A stretch of 64,000 nucleotides of DNA, from NCBI GenBank assembly GCA_038501195.1, contig JBBPUQ010000011.1, positions 1,736,001 to 1,800,000 on the forward strand. Reading direction: 5' to 3'. The translations under genes and the position numbers were made by a program. This document shows positions 1 through 12,638 of this stretch, piece by piece. This DNA comes from Nemania diffusa (taxonomy: Eukaryota; Ascomycota; Sordariomycetes; Xylariales; Xylariaceae). Position 1 is the first letter of the stretch. Each line of letters opens with the position of its first letter. Below the pieces are notes generated by a model that had not been told where the DNA came from, did no database searches, and saw only the letters and a program-made list of their open reading frames with translations.

Positions 1-1900
1 CACGGTTACCCATCTCCTTATAAGTTCTCGGCATAGAGGCGCGGATAGAGGGGAGAAGGCTGTCTATCTACTCTGTACGAGGTCGCCGTTGCAACTTATA
101 ACGGCACAGGGTCCAGACAATAATTTGCTCTGCTATAGCTGCAAGCCAACGGCTTATACGCTACACTAGTTGCGATAAGAAGCCAACGTGCTCAGTTGAA
201 GTCACACGAATGTTTGAAAGCCTGGACTATGTCCTGCGTAGGTGAGTAATAGTATCCACGATACCCTCTAATGACTTATACCGGGGGGGCTAATCAGCCC
301 TGTGTAGATTGGTAGATTGGTAGGTGCTGTACACTAAAATTGGCGAGTTATCGACGACTAAGTAGATACACAATGCCACAATTAACATAGTCTTTACTCT
401 TTCCTTGAATTCCGAAGAAGACGGAGAGCTATGTCATGCCGAACTGAACATCTCGAGTTCCTCGGTATGCAAGCAAGCCATTGACCGGTTTCTGCTATGT
501 ACCGTAGGCGCTGGCATCAAAGTCAGGTCGCCGACGTCGCCGTCTGCGTCTAGGCACTTACTGCTTGTCTGTGGTGGGTTGAAGCAAATGTCTTGACATA
601 CATCATGCATGCATGTTCCAATGTCACCCATTTTGGGCTAATTTATCTCCCAAGGCTCGCTCGCTCGCCCGCCCGAGGCGGCCCCGTCGACAAGCAAGTG
701 GTAAGTAGACAAGCGGAAATGGAACACTCACCTCATTTAGGTAACTACATAAGTACGGAACAAGGGTACGAGCTGTCATATCTTGGTGAGACTCTACCCA
801 CTAGGTACACTACTGCATTGCCTATTTCCCTCAAGATTGGCGCTATGCTCGATGTATCCCCACTACGCCTCCGCTACATATCCACTACTGCGTACACTAA
901 CACAGCTAGCACTTCCAAGAAAGGTCCGCACACATGAAAGGACTCGAAAGGGTTTCAGCCTATCAAACAATGGGGCGCCTCGACCGGACTGTCTTCCCGT
1001 ATGCAATATCCTCGCACGTACGTAGAACATACAGGTATGTAGGTAGCGCTGTACACTCCTGGGCCCTGCACACGCGCTACAGTACGTGCCCTTGTATCCT
1101 TGACTAGTGCTGCGTCGTTCCCAGCTGGATGGTTGATGGCAGATCCCCCGCTCTAGTCCTCTCCTCTCGGGGCTTTGTTCAGTCTCATCTCAGCGCTCGC
1201 TCTGGTCTCGGCAAAGTTTTGAATGCCGTGCGGACACACACAAAGTTATGTATGTATATCCATAATCCTACTACCTACTTACATACTACATAGGTAGGCT
1301 ATGCATACCTAGGTAGTGCATACTATCTACTATACTATCATCCTAATTAAAAACCATCTGTCAGCTGACTACCTCTCTTTTCACGCTAGGTACCTTTACT
1401 ATCTAGTGATTCTACTTACGCATCGCATACCTCTGCGTACGTTATATACTACGTACTGTAGTGCGCTGGAGTATCTAGCGGAATAGGGCCGCATTTAGTA
1501 TGTATGACAGCTGGCTATACCTAGGTAGGTTACGGTCTTTCTATAGGCATATACACTATCTATAGTGCTGTAAGCCGTTCGCGCTTCTTCTACACACCAC
1601 CGACGGCACTTTTCATGGAGGCTCGGGACCACCCGTGGTGACAGATAAATCACTCACCAGTCGCATGTGAGTAGTCGTGGTCGTCTCATCGGCTCGATGC
1701 TTTCCCCGGGGTAAGTTGTATACGAGCGAGACCAACAAATACTCCTGACCGGCGCCCCAATGCCCGCAGTCACTCTCCTCCCAAGTCCGCCATGGATGAG
1801 CGCGCATGGTGACTAATTGCATAACAATGCTTTGCGTATACTGCGTATATACAGTACCCTACCGCACGCCTGGGGGGCCGTGGGGGGGGGTTTTCAGGTC
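1..1900. other. gene-poor intergenic DNA
   Basis: I see no supportable gene here. All open frames are short, overlap each other on both strands and resemble no family I know. The stretch carries many scattered TAGGTA/TACCTA-type microrepeats, for example around 1260-1320 and 1500-1535, including the palindromic form TACCTAGGTA. A run of G sits at 1870-1890 just outside the inverted repeat described next. Confidence 0.6.
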
Positions 1901-1910
1901 ACGGCTCACC

Positions 1911-2455
1911 GCCCCGGATTTTGGGAAACGATGTTTTACTCCTTGGAGAGGACACTAAACCTAATATGGAAGTCGGCCAATCAACGGCCAATCAAGCCCT
2001 CTAATTGCTCTAATTCTTACCAAATTTGTGTAATAAGTGGAGCGTCGCAGGTATCCGGTTGGCAGAACCTACTGTAAATAAACGGTCTAAAGTTACGTAC
2101 CTAGGTAGCCTAGGTAGTTATCGAGGTTTTTACCTTACTAAGCTACATAATAGCTACTAATGCTACATCAGTTTACAGCTGCTTGTTAACCTATAGATAC
2201 TTCCTTGTTGGTTAATATTGCCGCTTATATTTTGTATTTACAGGTAACAACCTGGCTTGGCTGGCCTAACTTAACCTAGCTGGCCGGCGTTGACTGTTAT
2301 TTTTTAGTATACCAGGGTACGTACAAGGTTTGCTCGATATTGCTAGTAAAATTGGCTGCGATTGGAGCAATTGAAATAACTTAGTGGGGGAGGCTTCTAA
2401 ACTAGGTTTAGTGTCCTCTCCGAGGAGTAAAACATCGTTTCCCAAAATCCGGGGC
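1911..2455. repeat. MITE-like inverted repeat (53-bp arms)
   Basis: The 53 bases at 1911-1963 recur as a reverse complement at 2403-2455 with a single mismatch (CTTGG against CTCGG). Weaker similarity continues inward: the segment near 2010-2050 and the reverse complement of 2340-2375 share an AATTGCTC(T/C)AAT block. The interval between the arms is about 440 bp and holds no transposase frame. Both arms, read in the same sense, translate to the same peptide, RPGFWETMFYS-ERTLNL, so they are either terminal inverted repeats of a small non-autonomous element or two inverted copies of a longer degraded repeat. Clear target-site duplications were not identified. Family unknown. Confidence 0.75.
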
Positions 2456-2599
2456 GACGGCTCACTACGAAATTTGCGGCCAAGGGTCTCTTTGAAATTG
2501 CCCACTGATAACCAACGGCCCGGGCTCGGCACCAATCATACGCCATCGCAGATCCTGATGCGTAACCGGCGAAGATCGTCGTCAATAGTTTTCCTAGAA

Positions 2600-5500
2600 C
2601 CGGGTCACGATTAATTAATTATTTCTTGATGCCTACCGGCCGGTTTATTCTGTACCCATCGATGAACTTGTCTTCCTTACACCTACACACACGATCTCTC
2701 CTCCACTTACATACATGACTTCCCACTGTATAGGGCTATGCAGAACAATATTATCCATAGGTATAGTCTGTCTGTAAGTATGAGGCGAAATTGGAATAAT
2801 GAGACAGTGCGAGGATGAAAGCCTACTACGCATACCTTTTTATTTGTTATTTTATTTTAATACAGAGAACATGACTCTAGATCTACAGCCCAGGGAACAA
2901 CCACGGAGACGCAAAATGGGTTTCGTTTACCTGGTTTGCAACGTGCTCAAGACCACCGGACAGGCATTACTGGTGCAGGCCAGACGGCACCTAAAGCAAC
3001 AGTCTCCCTTGGCAGATGATCGGCTCAGAGCCGGCTCGGGGCCTGATTAACCTCTTTGGCATGCACTACACAACAATGCTACACTAGATATGACATCAAG
3101 TCTAACTTAAAACTAACGACCGCCTTGTATTAGTTTGCGAAGACTATGGCAACCGGACATGGTCCACACAGCTCTACTAAAAGTTGACAGCGAGCTGACA
3201 GCATACATATTTCTGCGCCCTGTCACATGATGTGTAGTTGCTGTTGGTGACCAGTCTGGTTATCATTACCGCCAAGAAAATCACCGATTGTGTAGCGCCA
3301 GCGAAGCCTTCTTCTAATTCCTACTGTTCTATGGGAGAGTTAATAGTCTGATTATAAACGTCCTCAAGGCGTTCGTTTATGATCAGCACTATCCAATGTT
3401 TCAGGCCTCTGTTTAACCCTAGAGAGGCACCGAGAGTCAGTCTCTTAATACAAGCCCGCCTCGGCTCGCAAGCGTGGTATCTGGTTATAGGTACTCGGTT
3501 TCTGCACCATCTCTACTTATGCGTAGGTTAGCACGACCAGTTTACACCAGATGTTCGCCATAGGAATCTGGCTGTCTCTAGTTCTCATTGGGGATGCAGT
3601 AGGGGGGTTTGAAATCTGATGTTGGCTTTTACAAGTGGTATCTTCCCGATCCTTCATTTTAAGTGGCGGGGTATACGTTAACATGTAAACTTCATATTCA
3701 GTTCAGGCCGTATGCCACTATGACTCCCCTGCATTGACTGGCTACATCATTCGGCGACCATAGGCATGTACTCGCTGTACGCAAGACTCTGCCTCCATGA
3801 CTTACCTGCATTGGAGATCAAAGCCACAGAGGGTTCGGTTCTGTATGACGCCGGATGTGCAAGCCACCGAAATCTATCGTATATCACATCGACTCCGAGT
3901 ATCGAATCGATCCTTGCCGACCAAATAACCCTAATGCAGCTGCTCTAATACCTGGGCTGATGCGTGTCGCTTGCTAACAAGCGAAGATCTCCACGACGGA
4001 GACGGAGCATGTAGTACTCTGTATGAATCGGGACGATCACCCGACACATAATGTGAGGAATTGTCGATTATTCTCGAAGCAATCGAATACCACGGTAATC
4101 GGAGATTCTTTGCCGTGGTATTCCCGGAATTACCATGAAATTATTCAGCTATCTCCCTCCGAGTCCGAGTGTCATAGGCTGTTCTTCTCAATGCCAAGAG
4201 AGCTTCAAGGAAATCCGCAATATTATCTCGCTACACGGCGTGTCGCTATATGATATTGTCGATTGCATATAATAAGTCAGGGATTAGCTTACAGCGGATC
4301 AATTACATCTCGTTAGTCCAACGACCACGCGTGGCGAACCAAACTTCAGCTGAACCTGGGGTCAAGGAAGCACACTAAAAAGGAGTTTATCCCGGGACAC
4401 CCCAAGACAAAATATTAATTACCATCCCCTGGTTCCCGGGGCTCTGGCACTGCCGCCGCGGTCGATCTGGCTTCCTGTCTAGCCTGGCCGCCATGCAAGG
4501 TACCATTCCGATTGATTGATTGAGTTGAATCGAAGCATGCAGTTCATTGCTTGTAAATACCTACCTATGGCTACCCATGTTTGCGCGAGGCCTGGGGGGA
4601 TGGGGGGGATCCAAAGACAAATAGAGACACATCTATTCTAAGACAGCGTGTTTCAACCCCGGAACCAGTGGTTTGTAACGTTCTGAGACATGCCTCGTCT
4701 ATCATCCCCATCCCACATTCGCCTCCTCATGCAAGGGTTGACAGATTTGTACTACATGTACAATCAGCTGGAACTACTTAGTAAAGGTACGCAAAACCGT
4801 CGGTCCGGAGAGCATAGAAGAGCCCGTGGAACTGAAACAATCCCCGCCGAGGAGGTGCGTAAGCTCTCGGTGATTTTCTAGGTCGGTCAGACAGGCCGGA
4901 CATGAATTTTGCCCAGCCCTACAATCTCCACCTCGGCGGCCTTAGTTCTGATGAGTAATCCCCAGCGGGCGCTTCTCATAGGTAGAGAGGTATTGCGTCG
5001 TCGCTGTTCTATTTTTCTTATTTGCCCGGGAGCGCGAAACTCCGAGCAAAAGTCCCGCCACGAGATAGATCTTGGTGCCCGCTACAGTAGCGAGTAGCGA
5101 CTAACTGTGTGGCTGCACAGGCCCGGACGCCATACGGAAGTATGTAGGCTAGGTAGGTACAGAATAGCTTAAAGTGTAGTATGTATGTAGGTAGTGTAAG
5201 TACGCTTTGAGAGCATGCGAGTACTGTACATAACCTACGCATAAGTAAGTACAATACGAGCCCACTATTTTGATGTTCTCGTAATTATTACTGTATGCAA
5301 TACTAGAATTAATTGACCACGCTCGCGCCCGCCACCACTATTCCCGCCACCACCGTCACCACTACCGCCATCCACCGCCGAGTCCAAGGCAAATACGCAC
5401 CCTATTAGACGGATACATCTCGCCGTTCTAGGCAGGTCAGTCGTTCTCTCTGCCATTTGCACGACTTACACCACAAGTGGCTTGATGCGGCGTAACTCGA

Positions 5501-6500
5501 TCTTGCAGCGCGCAATCGGGAGTTTTGATTCACGATCTCGTCCCCTGCCCCTATTCCGCTCTATACCAAGACCTACAGTAAATAGCCATATACTATTTCT
5601 TCTCGTCGGTCTTCATCGTGACTCGCCCCCTCTTGTGCTAGACACCGGAAAGACAACCTATCATCCATCTATGTCTTGCTTTTATTTCCGTGGTGCCATC
5701 TAGAGTTATGCTGCTTACACTACGCTGATAGGTTGCCTCTGATTTAATTGTATTCCCAAAGCGGCGACAACTTTGTCGGCGAATGAGCAGTACCTAGACA
5801 GACATGGATGTACCTACATATTACAATATGCATACTGCAAGATCTGTGCGGCCTTATCTTACCGCCCGCCTGCCCATGTTTTTGTTTTGCCGGACGCATA
5901 CGGCAGACAGCATGACATATTTCAAGCTTTCCCATGACATCTTAGGTACGTACTGTACTAGAATAGTGTCAAATACTCTGTACAGGCCTCTGTACTTAGT
6001 ATGACATCAAGCGGGGAACGGAAGACGGGAAACGCGCAGATCTTGGCCACTCCGTTGCTCCTCATAACATTTTCAGCTTTGGTGATGCTAAGGGCGATGA
6101 TAGGCGCGCATGACAGCGTAGGGTCCCCTGTGGCCCCGGTGCCCCCCGCTAGATAGACTAGCTCCTCGAGCTAATCAGTCCCTTGCATGAACCTCCACTC
6201 TAACGCAGAATAGGTACATACATACGCTGTTCCAGTAGCGCGTTAGGCTAGGCGCTAGGTACATTCTATAAGCTCAGAATCGAGATAGGTGTGTATGTAC
6301 ATGCTTCAGTTCTATCCTTACTTGCCTACCTAAGATACCTGACGTATGGGTAAGCCGTGATATACTCGCTGATATACACTGCGCTACTAGGTAGCAGGTA
6401 GGTACGGATACCAGTCTTCGGTAGGTACCTAGTGTACGACGACGATCCGGAAGTTGCGCCTAGCAGTTAGGCTGCTAGCTCGATATGATGTACGACAATA
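2600..6500. other. gene-poor intergenic DNA
   Basis: No gene is supported. Open frames are under 85 codons and have no recognisable domains or convincing spliced continuation. Simple features are isolated G runs near 4596-4607 and TAGGTA-type microrepeats near 5150-5200 and 6215-6430. Confidence 0.55.
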
Positions 6501-6509
6501 ACAACTGCT

Positions 6510-6697
6510 GGTCTACGAACGGGTAGGTACATGCTGGCTTGACTGGTGGATGAACTCCTCTGGCCGCACCTGCTTCTATCAATAAACAAATAAACAAGGA
6601 GTTGGTCTACGAACAGGTAGGTACATGCTAGCTTGGCTGGTGGACGAACTCCTCTGGCCGCACCTGCTTCTGTCAATAAACAAATAAACAATGAGTA
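6510..6697 (+). repeat. tandem duplication, 2 x 94 bp
   Basis: A 94-bp unit starting GGTCTACGAAC at 6510 is repeated head-to-tail from 6604. The copies differ at only a handful of positions (for example GGGTAGG/CAGGTAGG, GGCTTGAC/AGCTTGGC, TATCAATA/TGTCAATA). Each unit includes a GTAGGTACATGCT motif and ends with an AATAAACAAATAAACAA tract. A peptide read on the minus strand repeats accordingly, but there is no sign that it is a gene. The near-identity suggests a recent local duplication. Confidence 0.85.
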
Positions 6698-6699
6698 AG

Positions 6700-9600
6700 G
6701 TTCTGTGGATGTGTAACATGATATGCACCTTTTTTTAACCTCCATCTCAGCTAGTTGCAAATTACCTATCATTGTTTTTTCCCCGGTCTTCTCGAGTCCG
6801 CCCACTTACACTACACTACCTACCTACATATCTACCTACACACACTACGTAGGTACGCTTCGCTACGCTACAATACCCACCCCAACTATCACACCCACAG
6901 TAGTTTCCCTTCCCACGAGACACGATGCAGCGGGTTCAGGTTCCGGTCAACACGATCCTTCGCTCTTCGTCCCGGGACCCGGTCACATAGCACCCTGCCT
7001 TTTATACGCAGTACACTATGTATGTTTACTACTCGTACGCAAGTATGCGTACCAGGTACTGTGGTATCGCTGGGTTGCACTGCTTACTGGCATGGGAAAG
7101 TTCAAGGAACAGGCGAGCATGTGACACCCTATCATAATTCACCGCGGCACCAAGAACTACTCACCACCGCCGGCACCACCAAGAAAACCTCGCTCCTAGA
7201 CAGCTGCTGGGCCGACGAAACATGACTTGACAGATAATGCTGTAGTCGAGATTGCCCGCCGTCCGGGATGTGAGCGCGCGGCGGCGAGTGAGCGCGTGAG
7301 AAAGCATGACGGCTGTCAAACAAGCTGAACGGGCGGCGAACCCCTATTGCAAATCATCGCGCCCTTGTATGGTTTTACGTGAGTCGGGGCATTGATTGAT
7401 TGATCAATCGATAAATTGACTGGTTGATTGAGCAGTCTAGATATGAGAGAGGTTGTATCACTACTTACCTACCACGACCACACACTACCCGTCGTCATTG
7501 GTAAGTAAGTATCTACTTACGGCTGATCGGGCAGATGCATCGATACAGCGGCTGTATACATGCCTCCGAGCCCATTACGAATCAACTGCACCTCGATCGG
7601 GGAGTTTCTGCAAAGCCTTTGCGTCCTGTTTCCCCCAATAGGTAGATAGATGCCTACCTCGTGGCAATCCTACCCATCCATCTGTCTATCTAGCTGTCAT
7701 TCATAGACACTGTAATATGGTACACTACGGCTTAGCCATATACATAGGTAGGTTCCGGCAGGCATTCCGGATGGACAGCCTTCCCGGAACTAGAGCACAT
7801 ACCTACTTCGCCTCTCCCACATGCTCGCCTTGCTAGCAGTGCCCAAACCAGATCCCTACATCCGGGAGCACGCTAGGTACACCAGCTAGGTATGTACATC
7901 ATCTGACCTCCACGGCCTGCTTGCTGTACATGGTAGCTGGCCAGTTTGCTGAGAGGGGTTGCAACCATGCGGAGAAACGAGATACTTAGGCGAGGTATTC
8001 TGTATGTAATGTCAGCACGAGGTACGGTGCTACAAATGGCCTGTCATAAGCACCGTATTTTCTTCCAGGTCCAGGTAGGTATGTGTGCTGATTTGCTATT
8101 TCTGTTGTTGACATGTCCTAAGGTTTCACTCAAGTCCGCAACCTCCCTCAGGTGGTTGGTGCCCGTTCCCACCGATCTCACCAAGAGATGAGGGTTCGTT
8201 AGGATCGTGACAGGGGGGGCACCCGGCTACCCTGTGACGGTTTTGAGATACTACCTAGCGTAAAAATATGTATAATATAAATACGCATAAGGTAAGGCTA
8301 AGGAATAATAGTCAATAAGAGACGTAATAAGGACCCAGGTTTAGGGTTCTCAGCCTCCTCCAGTAGCTCACGATCTGTCATTTCTACATGTATCTTGGCC
8401 GACCAAATTTACCCACATAGACTGGGTACCGACATAAGTACTGTATGCGTATAGAAGCGGCAACCTAAAAGCAGGCACTGTTTGGATAATCGCCTATCTT
8501 CTCCACGCACGTAATTTACGCATACAAGAGCTGAAAAGCACATCATTAACTACATATGTCGGTTCTCGGCCAAATATACCTAAGTAGGGCAACAGAGGAT
8601 AATATCCCCGAGGATTTTGATTACCTACCTTGGTACACTACGCATAGGTATAGGAACCTGTAGGGAGGTAGGGTCAGAGAACTCGCTACCTTTCCCTCAT
8701 TTCGATAGCATAATATCAATTGTATAATATTAATTGCATGACTCCAATGCACCCATACCTACCTCCAACAACGAGAGCAGGGACAAGATGCCTTGTCATG
8801 ATGCTGTACTTGTACGAGGTAGTGTAAGCATCACTACAAGTGAACTACAAAAGTACGGAGAAATTGAATTGCTGACGGTCCCGACGGTTTGGATGGGGCT
8901 TGCAGGGTAAAGCTACATAGTATGTACGTATATAGCGGAGGGGAAAGGAGGGGAGGGGTATATTAGAGAAGAGCGATATAGACGGGGATCCGACGCCTTC
9001 GACATCAGGCCTTGTTGGGCATGGGTTATGTATAGTAGGTAGGTATACGCAAAGGTGCAGTATGCGTAGGTATGAATGTACGTATGCACAGGCATGTCAG
9101 GTAGGTATGTAAGCAAGTATGCGTAGGTAAGTTAGGTAGGTAGAAGAACATGGGTTAAGCGAAAACGGCTGCCGTGAGATTCTGTTCCTTGGAGGGGAAG
9201 GGTAATTCTTTGCGAGAGCTGAACAGAAAAAAAAATCCCCGACGAGGGGGGGAGCGCCAGTCAATTCATCTCAGGCAGGCAAGTTAGATCCCAGCGACGA
9301 CAATCTGTGAATCAATCAATCCATGCACACGGCGGGTTATATTAGGCCGCAGGCGAAATTGTATATACTATAACGACATCCTCCAATATCCGTGGCATAT
9401 CTATCTACTGATCACGACGGCGGAACAACAGCAATAAACCACGTGCGCTGCTAATTATACATGGTATTGTAGTAGAGTGCCTAGACCTAGGTAGATGCCC
9501 GGCTAGTAAATGCGGTGATACGCGTTGTCCTTCCCCATATCTTGGCCGAAGAGCTGACGGAAATGAGTACCAAGGGCTGGGGACCGAGACGCGCAGACGA

Positions 9601-11029
9601 GGAAACAAAGAACCGAAACGCGTGTTCGTAAGGTGGTTAGGTAGCATCATTCTCCACCGGTAATCTGCATTGCAGTGCAGTGCAGTGCAGTCATGTTATC
9701 GTGTCATCATGGTTTGAAACAACAAGGGAGAGAGGAGGGAGGAGGAGAGGAAGAGAGAGCAAAACGCTCTATCACGAGGCTGGATATTCGATAGAGCTTT
9801 ACATAGATGCGTCAAAATATATCCATTCTCCAATATAGTATGGCGAGTCTATATCATGCGTGTAACATTCACGTCAAGAGTCTCGCAAAGGCCTTAATGC
9901 ATCAAGTATACATCCGTCCGTCCGTCCATGCGACTCTACACAGACGTAGCTCATGCGCATAATCCATCCCGACCCTCAACATCGGGACGCCAACGTGGGG
10001 GACATCAGCAATGTTCGGTGTTGAGCAGGACAGAAGTCAGCTCAGTATTTCCATAAAAAAACCACCGTAATTACCTTCTTCCTCTACATATACCTCCCTA
10101 CATCTTGGGTTCGTGAACCCCCTTTTCTCATTTCCAGAACATCCGAACATCTTACAATGCCGAGAGAAGGGCTGGATCCTTGCATGATTGCGTGCATAAG
10201 CTATGAAACCCACGCCGAAGTGGTGGTCTTATGCGCAAGCGACCGCAGGCGCATGTCGCTGCGTGTCCATCAGAGCGACATGGCCATCCGGATAGTGCCT
10301 TGCGAATGGCAGGTTTCCCACCATGGCGGCGAAGGGTATCTGATGAGGCCCTAGATGCGTGGCCTTCTAGATAAGCAAGTTGCCGTTGCAACCCTACTTA
10401 CTCCCTCGACGTATCGGAGAAGGACGGTAATCAATAGTATTTGACCGAGAAACAGAAAAAACACTTGGCTGCATGGTGAGCCATGGAACGAGATCAAGCA
10501 GCAGACGATATGTGTTGAGATGTGAGTCTAGAGTAATTTTGTGTATTGGGTATCTAACTTTAACGAAACATTCCTGAGCGAAGCTCGTTCGTTGGTAATG
10601 CTAACATCAGAACCGATCCGTAGCTAATGATTCTCCCACCCGTAGAATACGGCTGCATTTGTTGGCATAAACTGGGGCGGTCGTAATGCTAAAAAAACCA
10701 CCACAGCTACATTAGTCACCTTCTGATACTGGTAGAGGTGCTGGTATCTTTGACCTACTTGATTGACCGTTTCTGTGCCATGTATTCTGACCCTGCTGTC
10801 AGTCAAACCACGACTACAGAACCCCAATCCTGTTCATATGCGGAGTGGTTCGTGGCTACATATCCTCTGTGGCTGATGATGATCACCTTTTTGATTTGAG
10901 AGGGGGGCATTATCTTCCTGGCTGTCTTGATACCTTCACTCCATAGATCTGCCACTCACTACTTAGAGCGCATCTTTAGACCTAGCCACTAAGGGGAAAG
11001 TTGGCAATTCCGGTACCCTAGCCCCCTTT
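6700..11029. other. gene-poor intergenic DNA downstream of SF3B4
   Basis: No gene is recognised. Frames of up to 156 codons at 6723-7225 overlap on both strands, are low in complexity and look random. The pair of opposed frames at 10152-10391 lies in a locally GC-rich patch and could be a relic of a coding sequence, but nothing identifies it. The interval holds short microsatellites and many TAGGTA motifs, for example 9040-9140. The last few hundred bases are the expected 3' untranslated region of the SF3B4 gene. Confidence 0.5.
9671..9690 (+). repeat. (TGCAG)4 microsatellite
   Basis: Four perfect tandem copies of TGCAG. A second short run, built on TCCG, lies at 9913-9927. Both are in non-coding DNA. 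Confidence 0.9.
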
Positions 11030-12123
11030 TCAGCGACCGTAACCGGGAGTAAATCCGGGTGGCGGCGGAGGAGCGGCATTGCCAGGCGGCGCAAAGCCCG
11101 GAGGCGCAATGGGGCCCCGGAAGTTGCCCGGATGAAAATCGGCGGGGCTGCCATAGCCGCTCTGGGCCGGGGGCGGCCGAGCTGGTAGACCCGATGGCGC
11201 GGGCGGTAGCGCATGCGATCGACCAGCGCCTGGAAGAGGCATAGCGCCGAAGGGCGGATGAGGAGGACCGCGGTGGCCACCGGGCGGCGGGGCGAAGGCC
11301 ATAGGCCGCGGGGGAGGAATGCCGGCGGCCATGCCAGGATCGAACCCGCCGGTCGCCATCGCAGGCGGTGGGGCCTGGGCGGGTGGAGGTGCGGCCTGGT
11401 TTGGGGTTTGGAGGAGAGCGGGCGGCATGGGCTGAGCCTCGATAGAGACGTTGTGCTTCTTGGCTTGGGCGGCGAGCATGCGCTCGGCCTCGTCGCCGTG
11501 GCGCTCGCCCTTGCCATCCTTCTTATAGGCGTATTGGACGCTGACATCCTTGTTCATGAGGAACTGGCCGTTCATGTTGTTGATGGCGTCGTCGCTCGCC
11601 TCGAAGCTGCTGTAGCTGACGAAGCCGTATCCCTTGCTGAGCCCGTTGTCATCGCGGGCCACCTTGGGCGGCGCAATGAGGGTCCCGAAGCGACCGAAGG
11701 TGTCGTAGAGGATCTTCTCGTCGACCATAGGATCCAGGTTTCCGATGAACAGCTCGGCGCCGATCTCGAGGGGCTTTTGCTTGTCCGCCGAGGCTTTGTT
11801 GACTCGCAGGGCCTTGCCGTACAACCGGATGCCATTCATGATCTTGGCGGCGTAATCGGCATCGACCTCGCTATTAAACTCGACGAAGCCGAAGCCCTGA
11901 TGCGATTGGGTAACGCGGTCCTTGGGCAGGTGCACGTTGACAACAGGGCCTGACTGAACCATCAGCTCCCATATCAGGGCGTCCGTGGCGCGTTCGTCGA
12001 TGTTGCCCACATACACGGTCGCCTCTTTATCCTGTTCCCTAATGCAGCCTCCTGTATTAGCATCAATCTAGCACGGGTAGCTTCTACGTGGATGGTAACT
12101 TACCAATGCTTAGCGCCCGACAT
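11030..12123 (-). CDS. SF3B4: splicing factor 3B subunit 4 (SF3b49/Hsh49)
   Basis: Core U2 snRNP protein of the SF3b complex, which contacts pre-mRNA near the branch site in the nucleus. Two exons: 12123-12104 (ATG) and 12038-11030. The 65-bp intron has a GTAAGT donor, a GCTAATAC branch site and a TAG acceptor; using the earlier CAG would give a stop. The protein starts [18 protein letters not shown] and is about 342 aa. RRM1 (about residues 13-90) has the RNP1 motif [12 protein letters not shown]2 (about 100-180) opens with ELFIGNLDP and has SKGYGFVSY. The C-terminal half is Pro/Gly/Ala-rich and ends GFTPGYGR, as in other SF3B4 proteins. It diverges from TOM7 across 515 bp. The family assignment is secure; the first exon is my splice inference but restores the conserved N-terminus. 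Confidence 0.95.
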
Positions 12124-12638
12124 TTTGTAAACCCGTTTGAGTGAATTGTTGTAGACGAAGATCAAAAATTACACGTGAAGGTCGTGTAGGTAGGTAGCTA
12201 GGTAGGTGCCTTGGTTTGCTAGATAGTGCCAAGCTAAAGCCGAACCCACGTACAGTAGATAGCTAGCTCTTTAGAACTGGAACTTTTTCTGGAGCTTGGT
12301 GGTACTTATCGATTGCACACGATCCTGCCAGCTTTTACCAGCTGGCGCGCAGATGGTATCAGTAGAAAATCTACAGTGTTAAGTACCTACAGTAGATATA
12401 TTCAATATAGTAGATACCTAGGTACATGCTTAACTGAAATTTTGAGAGGGTCAACAACTGCTTCTTGAAGCTCGTCATCTTTTTGATACCCACCCATTAA
12501 CACTGAGCCTCTTTCACCACATATATTCACCCCCACGACTGGCGCAGCGCCCTCTTCGCAACAGTACACCCAATATCAAAAGGGAAAAACCATCATACTA
12601 AGCAATTCCGAGGCTTTTTGCGCACAATACCGCCCAAC
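12124..12638. promoter_or_regulatory. shared divergent promoter region, SF3B4 / TOM7
   Basis: The 515 bp between the two start codons must contain both promoters and 5' leaders. It includes GTAGGTAGGTAGCTAGGTAGG-type repeats near 12187-12207 and further TAGGTA motifs at 12385-12425. A CACCACATATATTCACC segment at 12514-12530 is TATA-like and in position for TOM7, but no factor site can be named with confidence. Confidence 0.5.

Noticed and set aside
6723..7225. Overlapping open frames of 133 and 156 codons
   Set aside because: Two frames overlap on the same strand and a third opposes them; composition is His/Tyr/Thr-rich as expected from the CCTA repeats, with no domain or splice continuation.
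10152..10391. Opposed frames in a GC-rich patch
   Set aside because: Could be a gene relic, but neither frame resembles a known protein and both are short.
11213..11953. 246-codon plus-strand frame across SF3B4
   Set aside because: It is the shadow of the GC-rich RRM/Pro-rich coding sequence on the minus strand; the minus frame has clear RRM motifs.
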